Shown: piece after piece, positions 54,626-63,599 of the stretch
How positions within the stretch are numbered: the stretch's first letter is position 1
Layout: every line of letters begins with the position of its first letter
NCBI GenBank assembly: GCA_001725155.1
Contig: MEFP01000018.1
Coordinates: forward strand, 1-64,000
DNA from: Lysobacteraceae bacterium SCN 69-320
GTDB taxonomy: Bacteria > Pseudomonadota > Gammaproteobacteria > Xanthomonadales > Rhodanobacteraceae
Direction: 5' to 3'
DNA length: 64,000 nt
The notes under the pieces: model-generated
Database searches by the model: none
Seen by the model: the letters and a program-made list of their open reading frames with translations, nothing else
Told to the model about the DNA's origin: nothing
Made by a program: the position numbers and the translations under genes

Positions 54626-55024
54626 ATGAAGCAGCAGGTGAAAGGCGCATTCGAGGTGAAGCTGCAGCCACTTCAAGCGTACAACAGGAACGAAGATTCG
54701 GGCCTGGGCCGCATGTCCATCGACAAGCAGTTCCATGGCGAACTGGACGCGACGAGCCAGGGCGAAATGCTGTACGCCGGCAGCGCCAAGGACTCGGGCG
54801 GCTACGTCGCGGTCGAACGCGTGACCGGCAGCCTGCAGGGGCGGCAAGGCAGCTTCGCATTGCAGCACAACGCGACCATGACCCAGGGCGTGCCGTATCT
54901 CAACATCATCGTCGTGCCGGGCTCGGGCACGGGGGAACTCGCCGGCCTGAGCGGAACGATGAACATCGTCATCGCCGAGGGCGGCAAGCACTTCTACGAA
55001 TTCGCCTACGAACTCGCGCCCTGA
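54626..55024 (+). CDS. DUF3224 family protein (small beta-barrel)
   Basis: A 132-residue cytoplasmic protein. The wording KGAFEVKLQPL, KQFHGELDATSQGEMLYAG, GGYVAVERVTGSLQGRQGSF, VVPGSGTGELAGLSG and the close HFYEFAYEL matches the DUF3224 family, predicted to fold like allene oxide cyclase barrels. Its biochemical role is not known. GCAGGAG lies 8 nt before ATG 54626. The divergent AraC-family gene is 93 bp away and probably controls it; such pairs are frequent in proteobacteria. Confidence 0.87.
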   Translation: MKQQVKGAFEVKLQPLQAYNRNEDSGLGRMSIDKQFHGELDATSQGEMLYAGSAKDSGGYVAVERVTGSLQGRQGSFALQHNATMTQGVPYLNIIVVPGSGTGELAGLSGTMNIVIAEGGKHFYEFAYELAP

Positions 55025-55183
55025 TCGCCGCGTAAGACGGACACGGGCGTTGCGCCCGGCACGTCCGGGCCGCGGCGCATCCGTGGCGGCACGGCGGCTG
55101 TCGCCTGCCGCGTTGCCGTCATCGGATCGGCCGTTTTCCCGTCAGGAACGACGGCGCCGCGGCACAGCGGCGCCGGGCCGTCG

Positions 55184-55501
55184 TCAGCCGCAGAACGCGC
55201 GGTTGATCGTGCCGGTCTCGGGATCGGTTTCGATCGTGACGCGCTCGCGCCGGTAGTCCCTGGTCACGCCCTGGCCGGGCTGGATCTGCCGCACGATCGA
55301 GGCGCCGGTCAGCCGCTTCGCTTCGGCGTCGCTGATGCGGTCCTTGCCGGCCAGCGCTTCGGCCGCGGCGGGACGGCAGAGATCGGATTCGTCGCCATGC
55401 GGCATCGTTTCCGCCTTCGTTTCCGGCTTCGTCGCCTGGCAGGCCGCGACGAGCAGGGTCGCCAGCAGCATCGTGCCGGCCGCGAGTCGTTCCAGTTGCA
55501 T
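55184..55501 (-). CDS. I78-family peptidase-inhibitor-like lipoprotein
   Basis: A 105-residue protein with a lipoprotein signal (LLATLLVAAC, cysteine about residue 21). The mature domain has DLCRPAAAEALAGK, a helix with ISDAEAKRLTGASIVRQIQPG, and the close YRRERVTIETDPETGTINRAFCG. This fits the I78 family (potato inhibitor I-like, found in Aspergillus elastase inhibitor and many Lysobacterales), with two cysteines that probably form one disulfide. It likely protects the periplasm from secreted serine proteases. A strong GGAGGAA site precedes ATG 55501. Confidence 0.85.
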   Translation of the reverse strand: MQLERLAAGTMLLATLLVAACQATKPETKAETMPHGDESDLCRPAAAEALAGKDRISDAEAKRLTGASIVRQIQPGQGVTRDYRRERVTIETDPETGTINRAFCG

Positions 55502-55717
55502 GGCCGTTCCTCCGGGTGTACGACGCGAACCGCCGCGTCCGCTTGCGCCGCCGACAGGCCGTCGGCGCCGGAAAAAGTACCGCAAAGACGCCATACGCCC
55601 CTTCCGGGCAGTCGCCGGGAAGGAGAGGCCTTTACGCGGTATCGGCTGCAACGGCGCGGGCGGCCTGCACGGCGGTGCTGCAGTGGGCGCGGCAACGCCG
55701 TGTGCATGCGGCGGTGT

Positions 55718-56734
55718 TCAACCGCCGAAGGCGTCGCGGAAGATCAGGTCCGTGTTCGGCTGCAGGGTCAGGGTCGCGGTGTTGTTGTTCGTGTCCGGGT
55801 CGGTGATCGGCGAGCCGACGACCGCCGTCGCCGAGTTGCCGATGGCGCCGCTGGCGTTCAATGCGAATGTGCCGTTGACCGTATAGGTGGCCAGTCCGCC
55901 CGAGGCCAGCGTGATGGCGTGTGTGATGTTGCCGTTGCCGCTGGCCGGGCAGGTCGCGCCGCTGTTGCCGACGCAGGTCCAGTTCACACCGGTATAGCTG
56001 GCCGGAAACAGGTCGACGACGGTGACGGCGGCCGTAGCCGGGCCGCTGTTGCTGACCGTGACGGTGTAGGCCAGCGGCGCACCGGGTTGATAGGCGGTCG
56101 GGTTCGCACTCATGCCGACGACGACGTCGGCGCTTTGCGGTACGGCCGGGCAGTCGACCACGCCGCGGATGACCCAGTCGCCGGTCAGACCCAGGGTCGC
56201 GCTGTCGAACCAGACGAAGTTCGCGCCGATCTTCGCCAGCAGCGCGTTCCTGCCGGCCTGGATGCCGTTCGAGTCGCGTACGACGCTCGGCGTCGTGTTC
56301 GCGACCGGCGCGTCGAAGAACGTGAATGCGACGACGAACTGTTCGCTGGCCGCCAGCGATACCGCGAGCGGGATCGTGTTGTTCTCGTCGAGGTAGCGCC
56401 ACTCGTTGATGACCCCGTCGGTCAGCACCGGGCCGGCGATTTCCGCGGCGACGGCGCCGGGATTCGGGAAGGTGCCGGCGCGATGGATCGTGATCGAGTC
56501 TTCGATGGCCTGCGGGTTGGTGCTGGTCGGCGACAGCCAGAACACCTGGACGGCGCGCAGAGTGCCCGCGCAGGGCGAAGTCAGCCAGGACGCGGCCGCT
56601 TCGCCGGTCACGAAGCCGTAGACGATGATGCCGGTGCCGCCGTTGCCCAGCGAATCGTTCTGCACCGTCTGTTCTACTGCACCCGCGGTCATGCTGATCA
56701 GCGCCGTTGCCAGCGCAAACGCGCAACGCTTCAT
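55718..56734 (-). CDS. Secreted DUF11-domain protein with GFE-like tail
   Basis: A 338-residue exported protein: signal peptide CAFALATALISMTAGAV, then a beta-rich region of about 190 residues (WRYLDENNTIPLAVSLAASEQFVVAFTF) and one DUF11 domain at about 215-325 (PTAYQPGAPLAYTVTVSNSGPATAAVTVVDLFP, then DPDTNNNTATLTL). It ends in NTDLIFRDAFGG, a diverged form of the D-x-x-F-x-x-G-F-E tail seen in three other exported proteins here. GGGGAG lies ahead of ATG 56734. It is unlike the first gene of the window, which has DUF11 repeats with an IPTL-like membrane anchor. Confidence 0.8.
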   Translation of the reverse strand: MKRCAFALATALISMTAGAVEQTVQNDSLGNGGTGIIVYGFVTGEAAASWLTSPCAGTLRAVQVFWLSPTSTNPQAIEDSITIHRAGTFPNPGAVAAEIAGPVLTDGVINEWRYLDENNTIPLAVSLAASEQFVVAFTFFDAPVANTTPSVVRDSNGIQAGRNALLAKIGANFVWFDSATLGLTGDWVIRGVVDCPAVPQSADVVVGMSANPTAYQPGAPLAYTVTVSNSGPATAAVTVVDLFPASYTGVNWTCVGNSGATCPASGNGNITHAITLASGGLATYTVNGTFALNASGAIGNSATAVVGSPITDPDTNNNTATLTLQPNTDLIFRDAFGG

Positions 56735-57331
56735 GGTGGCTCCCCTTGGTCGGTGTCGAGAAACGGGCGCCGGCACGGCCGGCACGCGCTTTCCGGTGAC
56801 CGGCCGCCTGCGCGGCCGGTTTCCCCGGCGACTCACCCCTGGGTCGCCCCGGCAGCGGTTTTCTGCGATTTGCCGGCGGTTGCGACTGAACGTCGTTGTG
56901 AAAAAGTATTCTCCTGTCCGCCAGGGCTGCGTGACTCCGGTCACAATCCCGCAACACGCCGGCGGCGCGGTTCCGCCGTGTGCGTGCGACGCCTGCGCGG
57001 GTCCGGGCAGCAGGGGGCATTGCGCCCCGAGGAAGGTTTGAGCGAAGCAGTTGCCGAGCGCCGTCTCCGGGGCCTGAACGCGGTCGTGATTCCGCCGGGG
57101 ATTCGCGGTGCTGAGCCGGGCCGCAGGCCCGTCGGGACCGCGGAACAGGTTCCGACGGCTTTGAATGCCCGGCCAGCGGAGGGAGACGGGTTTCGCCGCG
57201 GCCACACGGCACCCGCGCCGGCGACCGCAATCCTCACCGCCGGCAGGGCCGACGACGGCTGCAGGACCGGCAACGCCGATATGGCTTGAGCCGATGTTCC
57301 ACCCGTGCTTAGGATGCGTGCTTCCCGTCGA
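56735..57331. other. Non-coding interval of about 600 bp
   Basis: This stretch separates the divergent DUF11 and thioesterase genes. Open frames on both strands lack ribosome sites and show no recognisable protein. The part next to the DUF11 gene must hold its promoter: an AT-richer segment around 56885-56915 (TTGTGAAAAAGTATTCTC) is the best candidate. The remainder contains a hairpin at 57129-57158. Confidence 0.5.
57129..57158. repeat. Imperfect 11-bp inverted repeat
   Basis: CCGTCGGGACC (57129-57139) and GGTTCCGACGG (57148-57158) pair at 10 of 11 positions around an 8-nt loop. It is about 170 bp ahead of the thioesterase gene. It may be an operator-like site or a REP-like element. Confidence 0.35.
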
Positions 57332-57841
57332 ATGAGCGGCGCCATGCCCGGCCAACAGCGCGAAACCACGTTCCGTTTTCTTGCCCAGCCCTCCGACGTC
57401 AACTTTGGCGGCAAGGTGCACGGCGGCATGGTCATGAAATGGATCGACCAGGCCGGTTATGCGGCTGCGGTGGGCTGGAGCGGCCAGTACTGCGTCACGG
57501 TCGCCGTCGGTGGCATCCAGTTCGTCAAGCCGATACTGATCGGCGATATCGTCGTCGTGCGCTGCAAGCTGATCCGCACCGGCAGCAGCAGCATGCATTT
57601 CGCGATCGACGTGATCGCGCGCGATCTCAAGAGCGGCCTGGAACGGCTGGCCACGCACTGCATGATCAGCTTCGTCGCGCTCGATGCCCCGGAGGGCCGC
57701 CCGGCGCCCGTGCCGCCCTGGGTGCCACAGAACGACGACGACCGCATACTCGCGTCGTATGCCGAAAGGATCATCGCGATGTCGCGCGAGCAGCAGGCCG
57801 AGCTCGAACGCGTGCGCCACGATATCGAGCGCGGCGGCTGA
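57332..57841 (+). CDS. Acyl-CoA thioesterase of the hotdog fold (YciA-like)
   Basis: A protein of about 169 residues. The hotdog signature is clear: FLAQPSDVNFGGKVHGGMVMKWIDQAGYAAAVGW, with the catalytic-region N-x-x-G-x-(V/I)-x-G-G, followed by VTVAVGGIQFVKPILIGDIV and the strand LATHCMISFVALD. Such enzymes hydrolyse short- to long-chain acyl-CoA. The start is uncertain: GTG 57305, ATG 57314, ATG 57332 and ATG 57344 are all in frame and none has a strong ribosome site. Confidence 0.88.
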   Translation: MSGAMPGQQRETTFRFLAQPSDVNFGGKVHGGMVMKWIDQAGYAAAVGWSGQYCVTVAVGGIQFVKPILIGDIVVVRCKLIRTGSSSMHFAIDVIARDLKSGLERLATHCMISFVALDAPEGRPAPVPPWVPQNDDDRILASYAERIIAMSREQQAELERVRHDIERGG

Positions 57842-58208
57842 GTGTGGCGTGCTGGTGGCGGAGCGACGCTGCCGAAGCGAGCGCTCTGCTTTCCTCTATG
57901 CTGCCAGGCCTGCGGGACGGTAGCTGACGCTTCCCCGGCTTTTCGTAGCGCTTGCGTTGTGCATCAGGCTCATAGCAAAAGCCCTTGCCGCATGCTTGGC
58001 GACGATCACGTACGAGCTGCACCTGCACGGCACCCCATCCCCATCCCCACCCATGCCCTTCCCTTCAAGGGGAGGGGGGTGGGGTTGTTCGTGCGGTGGG
58101 GCGCCGGGCCACGGCGCCGAGGCATCAGGGAGAAGATGCAGGGGCGAGGTCGGTTCGTTGTTGAAATTTCTTCTGAATATTCATCTGAATCGCTTTTTCA
58201 GTCCGCCC
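57842..58208. other. Non-coding interval with long hairpin and AT-rich patch
   Basis: This 367-bp gap lies between convergent genes. No gene was found. It contains the long bulged hairpin at 58045-58084 and, at about 58158-58203, a run that is strikingly AT-rich for this genome (GAAATTTCTTCTGAATATTC). The base composition suggests intergenic or repeat-derived DNA. Confidence 0.6.
58045..58084. repeat. Long REP/MITE-like hairpin
   Basis: A stem of about 16 base pairs forms between CCCCACC plus CCCTTCCC on the left and GGGGAGGG plus GGGTGGGG on the right, with a three-base bulge (58053-58055) and a TTCAA loop. C-rich and G-rich strands of this type flanking an A/T loop are common as dispersed intergenic repeats in Xanthomonad genomes. 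Between convergent genes it may also stop transcription. Confidence 0.55.
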
Positions 58209-59048
58209 CTAAGGCTCGAACCCGTTAGCGAACAGCCGATCGCTGAAATCCGGCGGCAGATGCGCCGGATCGAACAGGCAGATCGCCGACGCCGCGACCA
58301 GCGGGCGGGCCCCGTTGCAGCTCCAGTTCAGGCCGTCGACGGCGCCGTCGGCCTGGATGCCGATACAGGCCGAACTGCCGGCGCTGGCATCGAGCGCGGC
58401 GTACTGCAGCGCGATCGCGGCGCTGGAGTGGTAGAGGATGAGGGCCACATCCAGCGCGCCGCTGCTGCCGCTGCGCGACCAGTTCTTCCATTGCACGACG
58501 CTGCAGGCCTCGTCGCCGAGTCCCGACGGGCGCGGACAGCTGGCGAAATAGGCGCTGCGCAGGGTGGCGCCGGCGCCTTCGCCGTCGAGCTCGTCGTGAT
58601 AGGCGAGCACGCGCGCCGCCGCGGCGCGCGCGTTGTCGGGCAGGCTGGGTACATAGGGATCGTTGTTGAAATCGCCGCCGTCTTCCTGACCGGGATCGGC
58701 GGTGAAGGCGAGATAGCCATTGGTCGATACGGCGATGCGCTGCCAGCTTTCGCCGTAGAACGCGAACGGCTGGCTCAGGTCGAGCTCGGCCGCACCGTCG
58801 TCGAGCGCGGTGACCGTACCGCTGGCGGCGATCGGCGCAAGAGCCTGACCGCTGGCCGAGATGTCGATGGCCTGATACGCGCAGACATCCGGCGCCGCGC
58901 TGACGCGATGGCCGTAGGCATCGCCCTGCAGCAGATCGTCGCGGCCGTTGCCGCCGGTGCGCGCCGCCTGCGCCGCGGTCAGCATCGCCGCGGCAGCGGT
59001 CACGGCGAGCAGCGCCGCCCGTGCGAGGAATCCCCGGGACGCGTTCAT
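58209..59048 (-). CDS. Secreted protein with GFE-type tail, last gene of the usher-like operon
   Basis: A 279-residue exported protein (signal ALLAVTAAAAMLTAAQA). The body contains a short beta-rich domain with FAFYGESWQRIAVSTNGYLAFT, a wording seen in NIDO-like or surface lectin-type domains. Four to five cysteines (DVCAYQ, ASCPRP, EACSVVQW, SACIGIQ, WSCNG) may form disulfides. It ends in DRLFANGFEP. Its ATG overlaps the upstream gene stop by 4 nt, so it is translated as part of the operon. The function is unknown; a role as surface component or adhesin is possible given the usher-like gene upstream. Confidence 0.8.
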   Translation of the reverse strand: MNASRGFLARAALLAVTAAAAMLTAAQAARTGGNGRDDLLQGDAYGHRVSAAPDVCAYQAIDISASGQALAPIAASGTVTALDDGAAELDLSQPFAFYGESWQRIAVSTNGYLAFTADPGQEDGGDFNNDPYVPSLPDNARAAAARVLAYHDELDGEGAGATLRSAYFASCPRPSGLGDEACSVVQWKNWSRSGSSGALDVALILYHSSAAIALQYAALDASAGSSACIGIQADGAVDGLNWSCNGARPLVAASAICLFDPAHLPPDFSDRLFANGFEP

Positions 59049-60991
59049 TGCACTCTCCCTTGCCAGACTTCGGGATTGCCGTCGGCGTTGGTGTTGAGGA
59101 AGTTCTCGGGCGACAGGAAGCTGACGACCGGCACGAGGCCGTCCTTGCCGAGGCGTGCGTGGAAGACGAAGGGGCCGCTGGCCAGCAGGTTTTCGCTGTC
59201 GGCGCCGGCCGTCGCGACGCGGCGGCGCCCCACGCTGGTATTGCCGGTGGTGAGTTCAAGGCGCTCGAACGCGTAGTCGGCGCCGTCATAACTCACATCT
59301 ACGCCGAGGTAGTGGCTGTCGGAGCCGTTGGTGCGCTGGCTGAGCCGGGCCGACGCCGAGGCATTGCCGTCCCAGCGGAAGATCTCGTAGCTGTAGTCGG
59401 AGTTGAACACGGTGCCGCTCGGGGTCAGATTTCCGTTGGAAATGAAGAACACGTAGCGGCCGTCCGTGCTGCCGTCGAGCACGGCCATGGAGTTCTGCGT
59501 GATCTGTGCGGCGCTGCCGTTGTTCGTCGTCGTGGTGACCTGGGCGTAGGTGCCCGAACCGTTGCGGTCGTAGCGGAAGATCTCGTAGTTGCCGTCGGCG
59601 TTGCCGCCGGAGACGGGCTGGCAATTCGATTCGAATACGAGGAAACGGCCGTTCGCGTTCCTGGTCAGGCGCGGGCCGCGCGCCTCCCGGGGCGGCGTCG
59701 CCGTCGGGCACAAGCTATTGGCCGGGATCACGGTATTGGTCGTGCCGGAACGCACGATGATGCGCCGCGCGGTGCCGGCGCCGGTCAGCGCGTTGCAGTC
59801 GGACACCCAGGCCAGGACGCCGCCGTCGCCGTCCAGGGTCGGGTCGGTGTTGCTGCAGCCGCTGGTCGTCGTCACTGTGGTCAGCGCGCTGGTACTGCGG
59901 TCGTAGAGATAGATCTCGTAGTTGTCGGTTTCGGTCATGCGCGCCGAAAAGGCGATATAGCGGCCATACAGGCTGTTGGCGAGGTCGCCGGAGATCGCGA
60001 TGTTCTGCATCTGGCCGCCGAGGGTCATCTGTGTCGTGCCGGTCCAGGCGGCGCGCGTGAAGCTCAGGCCGTTCCAGATGTAGATCTGGTCGAGCAGGTT
60101 GGCATTGCCGCCGAGGTCGGCGCTGCTGATGAACGCGACCGTGCGGCCGTTGCTGTCCACGGCCAGCGCGCGCGCGGCGGCCGAGCGGGTGAAGAAGCCG
60201 CCGCCTTTGATGTCGACCGCGCGGCCGCTGGTGCTGGTCAACTGCACGATGGTGCCGACTTCGGTACAGGAGCTCTTGATCTCGACGTTGTCGACGAACA
60301 GGGTCGAGTCGACCTGGTGGTCGTTCTGGTCGGCCGCGGTGAAGCGCAGGGTGACCGAGCTGCCGGCGGTCAGCCCCGACGGTAGCGGCAGGCAGATGCG
60401 CTGGAAAGCCGGCGAGCCGAAACGCAGGTTGATGCCGCGCAGCGCGGTGGTCGCGGTGTTGTTGACCGTGTGGTCGACGACGGTCGCGTTCTGGCAGTTT
60501 GCGTTCGGGAACGGCGAATAGCTCGATCCGTTCAGCTTGCAGCTCGAACGCGTCATGATGCGTGTGCCGTTGACGGTCACGTCCATGAGGTCGTCGTACT
60601 GGTCGGCCTCGTTCTGCTCGCCGGAGGCGAAGCCCCAGTCGAAGGCGACGTAGGCGGCGTTGGCGGGCAGCGTGAATGTGCTCTGCAGCCAGCTCAGGTC
60701 GTAGTCGTTGTTGCCGCCGAGATTGTCGAAGTTGGTCGCGCCGGTGGTGCCGGTAGCCTGTTCGCCCGGGCCGGTGGAAATGGCGGCGGCCCAGGTGCCG
60801 TCGGGAATCGTCAGCGAGGTGTTCGGCGTGATGTTGCTCGCGCGGATCGCGCCGGCACGGTTGTAGCCGCCGGTGCTCCAGCCGGTCAGGTCGCCGGTCT
60901 CGAAACTGCCGTTCGTGGGCACCTGTGACCAGGTTGCGGCAGAAACTGCCGAGAGCAGCAGGAACAGCGTGGTGCGGCCGTAGCGCGTCAT
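59045..60991 (-). CDS. Secreted protein with N-terminal jelly-roll-like domain and PD40/TolB-like propeller
   Basis: A 648-residue exported protein. After the signal peptide (TTLFLLLSAVSAATWS) comes a domain opening with NGSFETGDLTGWSTGGYN (about residues 25-235), the wording of carbohydrate-binding-like jelly rolls in surface proteins. From residue 250 a propeller follows, with repeated units: NYEIYLYDRSTSALTTVT, NYEIFRYDRNGSGTYAQVT, SYEIFRWDGNASASARLS. These repeat strands resemble TolB-type PD40 blades. It ends NPEVWQGRVQ and has no GFE tail. The start and stop overlap both neighbours by ATGA, so it is fully coupled to the usher-like gene. Confidence 0.83.
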   Translation of the reverse strand: MTRYGRTTLFLLLSAVSAATWSQVPTNGSFETGDLTGWSTGGYNRAGAIRASNITPNTSLTIPDGTWAAAISTGPGEQATGTTGATNFDNLGGNNDYDLSWLQSTFTLPANAAYVAFDWGFASGEQNEADQYDDLMDVTVNGTRIMTRSSCKLNGSSYSPFPNANCQNATVVDHTVNNTATTALRGINLRFGSPAFQRICLPLPSGLTAGSSVTLRFTAADQNDHQVDSTLFVDNVEIKSSCTEVGTIVQLTSTSGRAVDIKGGGFFTRSAAARALAVDSNGRTVAFISSADLGGNANLLDQIYIWNGLSFTRAAWTGTTQMTLGGQMQNIAISGDLANSLYGRYIAFSARMTETDNYEIYLYDRSTSALTTVTTTSGCSNTDPTLDGDGGVLAWVSDCNALTGAGTARRIIVRSGTTNTVIPANSLCPTATPPREARGPRLTRNANGRFLVFESNCQPVSGGNADGNYEIFRYDRNGSGTYAQVTTTTNNGSAAQITQNSMAVLDGSTDGRYVFFISNGNLTPSGTVFNSDYSYEIFRWDGNASASARLSQRTNGSDSHYLGVDVSYDGADYAFERLELTTGNTSVGRRRVATAGADSENLLASGPFVFHARLGKDGLVPVVSFLSPENFLNTNADGNPEVWQGRVQ

Positions 60992-63597
60992 GGCGTGGAC
61001 TCCGGCGTCGGTGGGCGGGTCAGGTCTTGCTGGAACAGGAAGGCGCCTTCCAGGGACAGCGCACGCTCGGCGGCGACGTGGCCGTCGCCGGCGACGAGCT
61101 CCAGGCGATAGCGGCCGCGCGGCAGGCCGTCGAGGCGGTAGTAGCCGATGGCGTTGACCGGCGTGCGCGCGACTTCGCGTTCGCCGTCGATCGCGCGCAC
61201 GGTCCAGCCGGCGGCCTCGCGGCCGGCGAAGCCGGCGCAGCCCAGGCGCGCGTTGAGGCCGAATCCCAGCGGCGTGGTCGAGCCGGCGCGCACTTCGACG
61301 TTGCGTGTCGCGTCGGCGGGATTGAGTTCGATCGGCAGGTTCTCGGTGTCCAGCGCGACGCGGTGCACGCCGGGTGCAAGACGCGGCAGCAGCGCGCGGC
61401 CGTCGATGTCGAGTTCGCCGCGGACCTGGCCGTCGACGAGCACGCCGACGCCGCGCAGGCTGGCGACGGCGATGCCCGGCGGCAGCTTGCCGGCATCGAC
61501 ATGCGCCGCGATCGCGCCGACGCGGCGCTGTTCGGTGCTGAACGCGCCGCGGGTCAGGCCGCTGGGCGTGACGGCGAAGTCGGCGGTCAGCGACAGCGAG
61601 ATCACGCGCGTGTCGTTGCTGTTGCGGCCGTACAGCGGATCGTCCTGCATCTGCAGGCGCGCATTCAGGCCCGGACGCAGCTCCAGTCCCGCGTCGACGA
61701 TCGCGCCGAAGCGGCTTTGCGCGTGCAGCGCGCCGACGCCCCACCACCAGCCGTAGCGGTTTTCGGGGCGGCGATAGAGCACGGCGGATTCGCGCCGGCC
61801 GTAGGCGTCGTCGTCGACCACGGCCGCGGTCAGGTCGAAGCGCGTGCCGAGTTCCTGCTGCCAGTCGAGCTGGCGGCGGCCCGCGTAGCGCGAGGCGCTG
61901 AGCCGCGTGCCGCGCAGGGGCTGCCAGCTCGCCGCATAGGCATAGTCGCCGAGGTAGTCGGGCCGCGCCGAGATCCAGACGTTGTCGAACGGCTGCGCGC
62001 TGAGCGCCGGCTTGAGATAGCGTCCGTCGCCGAGATTGGCGTCGGTGAAGTCGCGCGCGACCAGGCTCAGGCGAAGGCGCGGCTGCTGCCAGCCGAATTC
62101 GAGCTGATGGTCGTGGCGCTCGGGGCTGGCGTTGCCGAAATAGTCGCGCTGGAAATCGCGCAGGCTGGCCAGCCAGAACACGTTGCCGCGGGCGCCTTCG
62201 CCGAGCAGTTCGGCCGCGCCGGCGTCGTTGCTGCGCGCGACATGGCCAGACCAGACGCCGGCACGGCCGAGATTGACCGCGGCGCCGGCGCTGGCGAAGT
62301 CCTGGCCCGATGCGCGCGCCAGCGCCGCATCGACGCTGAGGCGCGGACTGATGCCGGCGCGCACGCGCGCAAAACCGGCGCCGCCGCTCAAGGTGTCAGT
62401 GTCGTCCAGCGGGTTGTCCTGGCTGCCGGCGCCGGCATGGACCACGTAGGTGCCGCCGGCGAGCAGGTCGTCACTGGCGCGCAACGTCACTTGTTCGACG
62501 CGCACGGGAACATCGTTGCTGGCCGGTTTGTACAGCGCGATCTCCAGCACCGCGTCGGCGGGCAGGCCGGTGATCTCGGGAAACCGGTAGTGGCCGTCCA
62601 GGCGCACGATGGTGCGTGCGACGACGCTGCCGTTGGCGCGCAGTTCGGCAATGCCGCCGGGCGGACCGTCGCCCTGGATCTGGCGCCCGGTCGCGAGGCG
62701 GCCGGCGACGATCTCGTTGCCGACCACGTGATCGCCGAAGGCGAGTTCGGGGCGGTTGCTGTAGGCCCACTGCGCACCGCTCAGCGGAAACGACGGCAGC
62801 AGCGAGCTCAAGGTGACCTGTTGCTGGCCGAGGTACCAGCGCGAGCGGCCGCGGTCGATCAGCCAGCCCCATTCGTCGATGCGCCGGCTGCCGTCGAGAT
62901 CGTCGAAATAGCGCAGATGCCAGTTGCCGTCGCCGAGCGCGCCGCCGAGTTCGGTCAGGGTCGTCGCATCGGTGCGGCTGCCCGCATGCCGCAGCAGCGC
63001 CTCGCTGCGCCAGGCCGACAGGTTGGCGCGCGGTGCCGGCACGTCGACGGGCAGGGTCTCGCGCGTCGGCGGCGCGGCGCCGGACGCGCTCTGTTCCAGC
63101 CAGGCGCCGCTGGCGCGCAGTGCAAATTCGCCGCGGTCGAAGCTCAGTGCGAGGCCGAGCGCGGCGCCGACATCCTCGAGCGCGGCGTAGTCGATCTCGG
63201 CGATGCGCGTGACGGATGCGCGCGGGAGCACGGCCTCGCCGATCGGTGTGGCAATGCGCCAGGCATCGGCGTCGCGCCGCGCGTGCAGGCCCAGCGCGTC
63301 GCAGAACATGCCGACCGCTAGCTTGCTGCGCCCGTCCAGTTCGCCGTCGAGCACGGCGACTTCGCGTGCGCGTTCCTTGCCGTTGACGAGCAGGCCGACC
63401 AGCAGCGCCGCTGACGAGCTGCGGCCGTCGCTGCTGCGCAGGAACGGAAAATCCGGGCCGCTGGCTTCCGGCGACGGGCCGGGGGTTGGCGCCGGTGCCG
63501 GCGCCGCGGCCGCGGCGCCGGCCAGCGCCGCGCCGATCGCAGCGCAGAGCCAGCGGCTGCGCCGCTGCCGGCGTGGCGGTAGCGTCGGCGGCGTCAT
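60988..63597 (-). CDS. Usher-like outer-membrane protein (fimbrial usher family, divergent)
   Basis: An 869-residue exported protein, close to the usual usher length of 800-870. A signal region (WLCAAIGAALAGAAAAA) and a Pro/Ala linker precede an N-terminal domain (ALLVGLLVNGKERAREVAVLDGELDGRS) like the usher periplasmic domain. The centre has GPPGGIAELRANGSVVAR and DGHYRFPEITGLPADAVLEI, the wording of the usher plug. A barrel region with many aromatic beta strands follows (GNVFWLASLRDFQRDYFG). The C-terminus has GVGVLVDGQVRGELDIDGRALLP, as in usher C-terminal domains. Similarity is by pattern only, and specificity is unknown. It starts 2 bp before the stop of the chaperone-like gene. Confidence 0.72.
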   Translation of the reverse strand: MTPPTLPPRRQRRSRWLCAAIGAALAGAAAAAPAPAPTPGPSPEASGPDFPFLRSSDGRSSSAALLVGLLVNGKERAREVAVLDGELDGRSKLAVGMFCDALGLHARRDADAWRIATPIGEAVLPRASVTRIAEIDYAALEDVGAALGLALSFDRGEFALRASGAWLEQSASGAAPPTRETLPVDVPAPRANLSAWRSEALLRHAGSRTDATTLTELGGALGDGNWHLRYFDDLDGSRRIDEWGWLIDRGRSRWYLGQQQVTLSSLLPSFPLSGAQWAYSNRPELAFGDHVVGNEIVAGRLATGRQIQGDGPPGGIAELRANGSVVARTIVRLDGHYRFPEITGLPADAVLEIALYKPASNDVPVRVEQVTLRASDDLLAGGTYVVHAGAGSQDNPLDDTDTLSGGAGFARVRAGISPRLSVDAALARASGQDFASAGAAVNLGRAGVWSGHVARSNDAGAAELLGEGARGNVFWLASLRDFQRDYFGNASPERHDHQLEFGWQQPRLRLSLVARDFTDANLGDGRYLKPALSAQPFDNVWISARPDYLGDYAYAASWQPLRGTRLSASRYAGRRQLDWQQELGTRFDLTAAVVDDDAYGRRESAVLYRRPENRYGWWWGVGALHAQSRFGAIVDAGLELRPGLNARLQMQDDPLYGRNSNDTRVISLSLTADFAVTPSGLTRGAFSTEQRRVGAIAAHVDAGKLPPGIAVASLRGVGVLVDGQVRGELDIDGRALLPRLAPGVHRVALDTENLPIELNPADATRNVEVRAGSTTPLGFGLNARLGCAGFAGREAAGWTVRAIDGEREVARTPVNAIGYYRLDGLPRGRYRLELVAGDGHVAAERALSLEGAFLFQQDLTRPPTPESTP

Positions 63598-63599
63598 GC

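Noticed and set aside
56941-57435. A minus-strand frame in the 600-bp gap before the thioesterase gene
   Set aside because: It runs into the thioesterase gene on the other strand, has no ribosome site and shows no protein-like pattern.
60925-63321. A 2.4-kb plus-strand open frame opposite the usher-like gene
   Set aside because: It is an antisense frame without motifs or ribosome site; the minus-strand gene is part of an overlapping operon.
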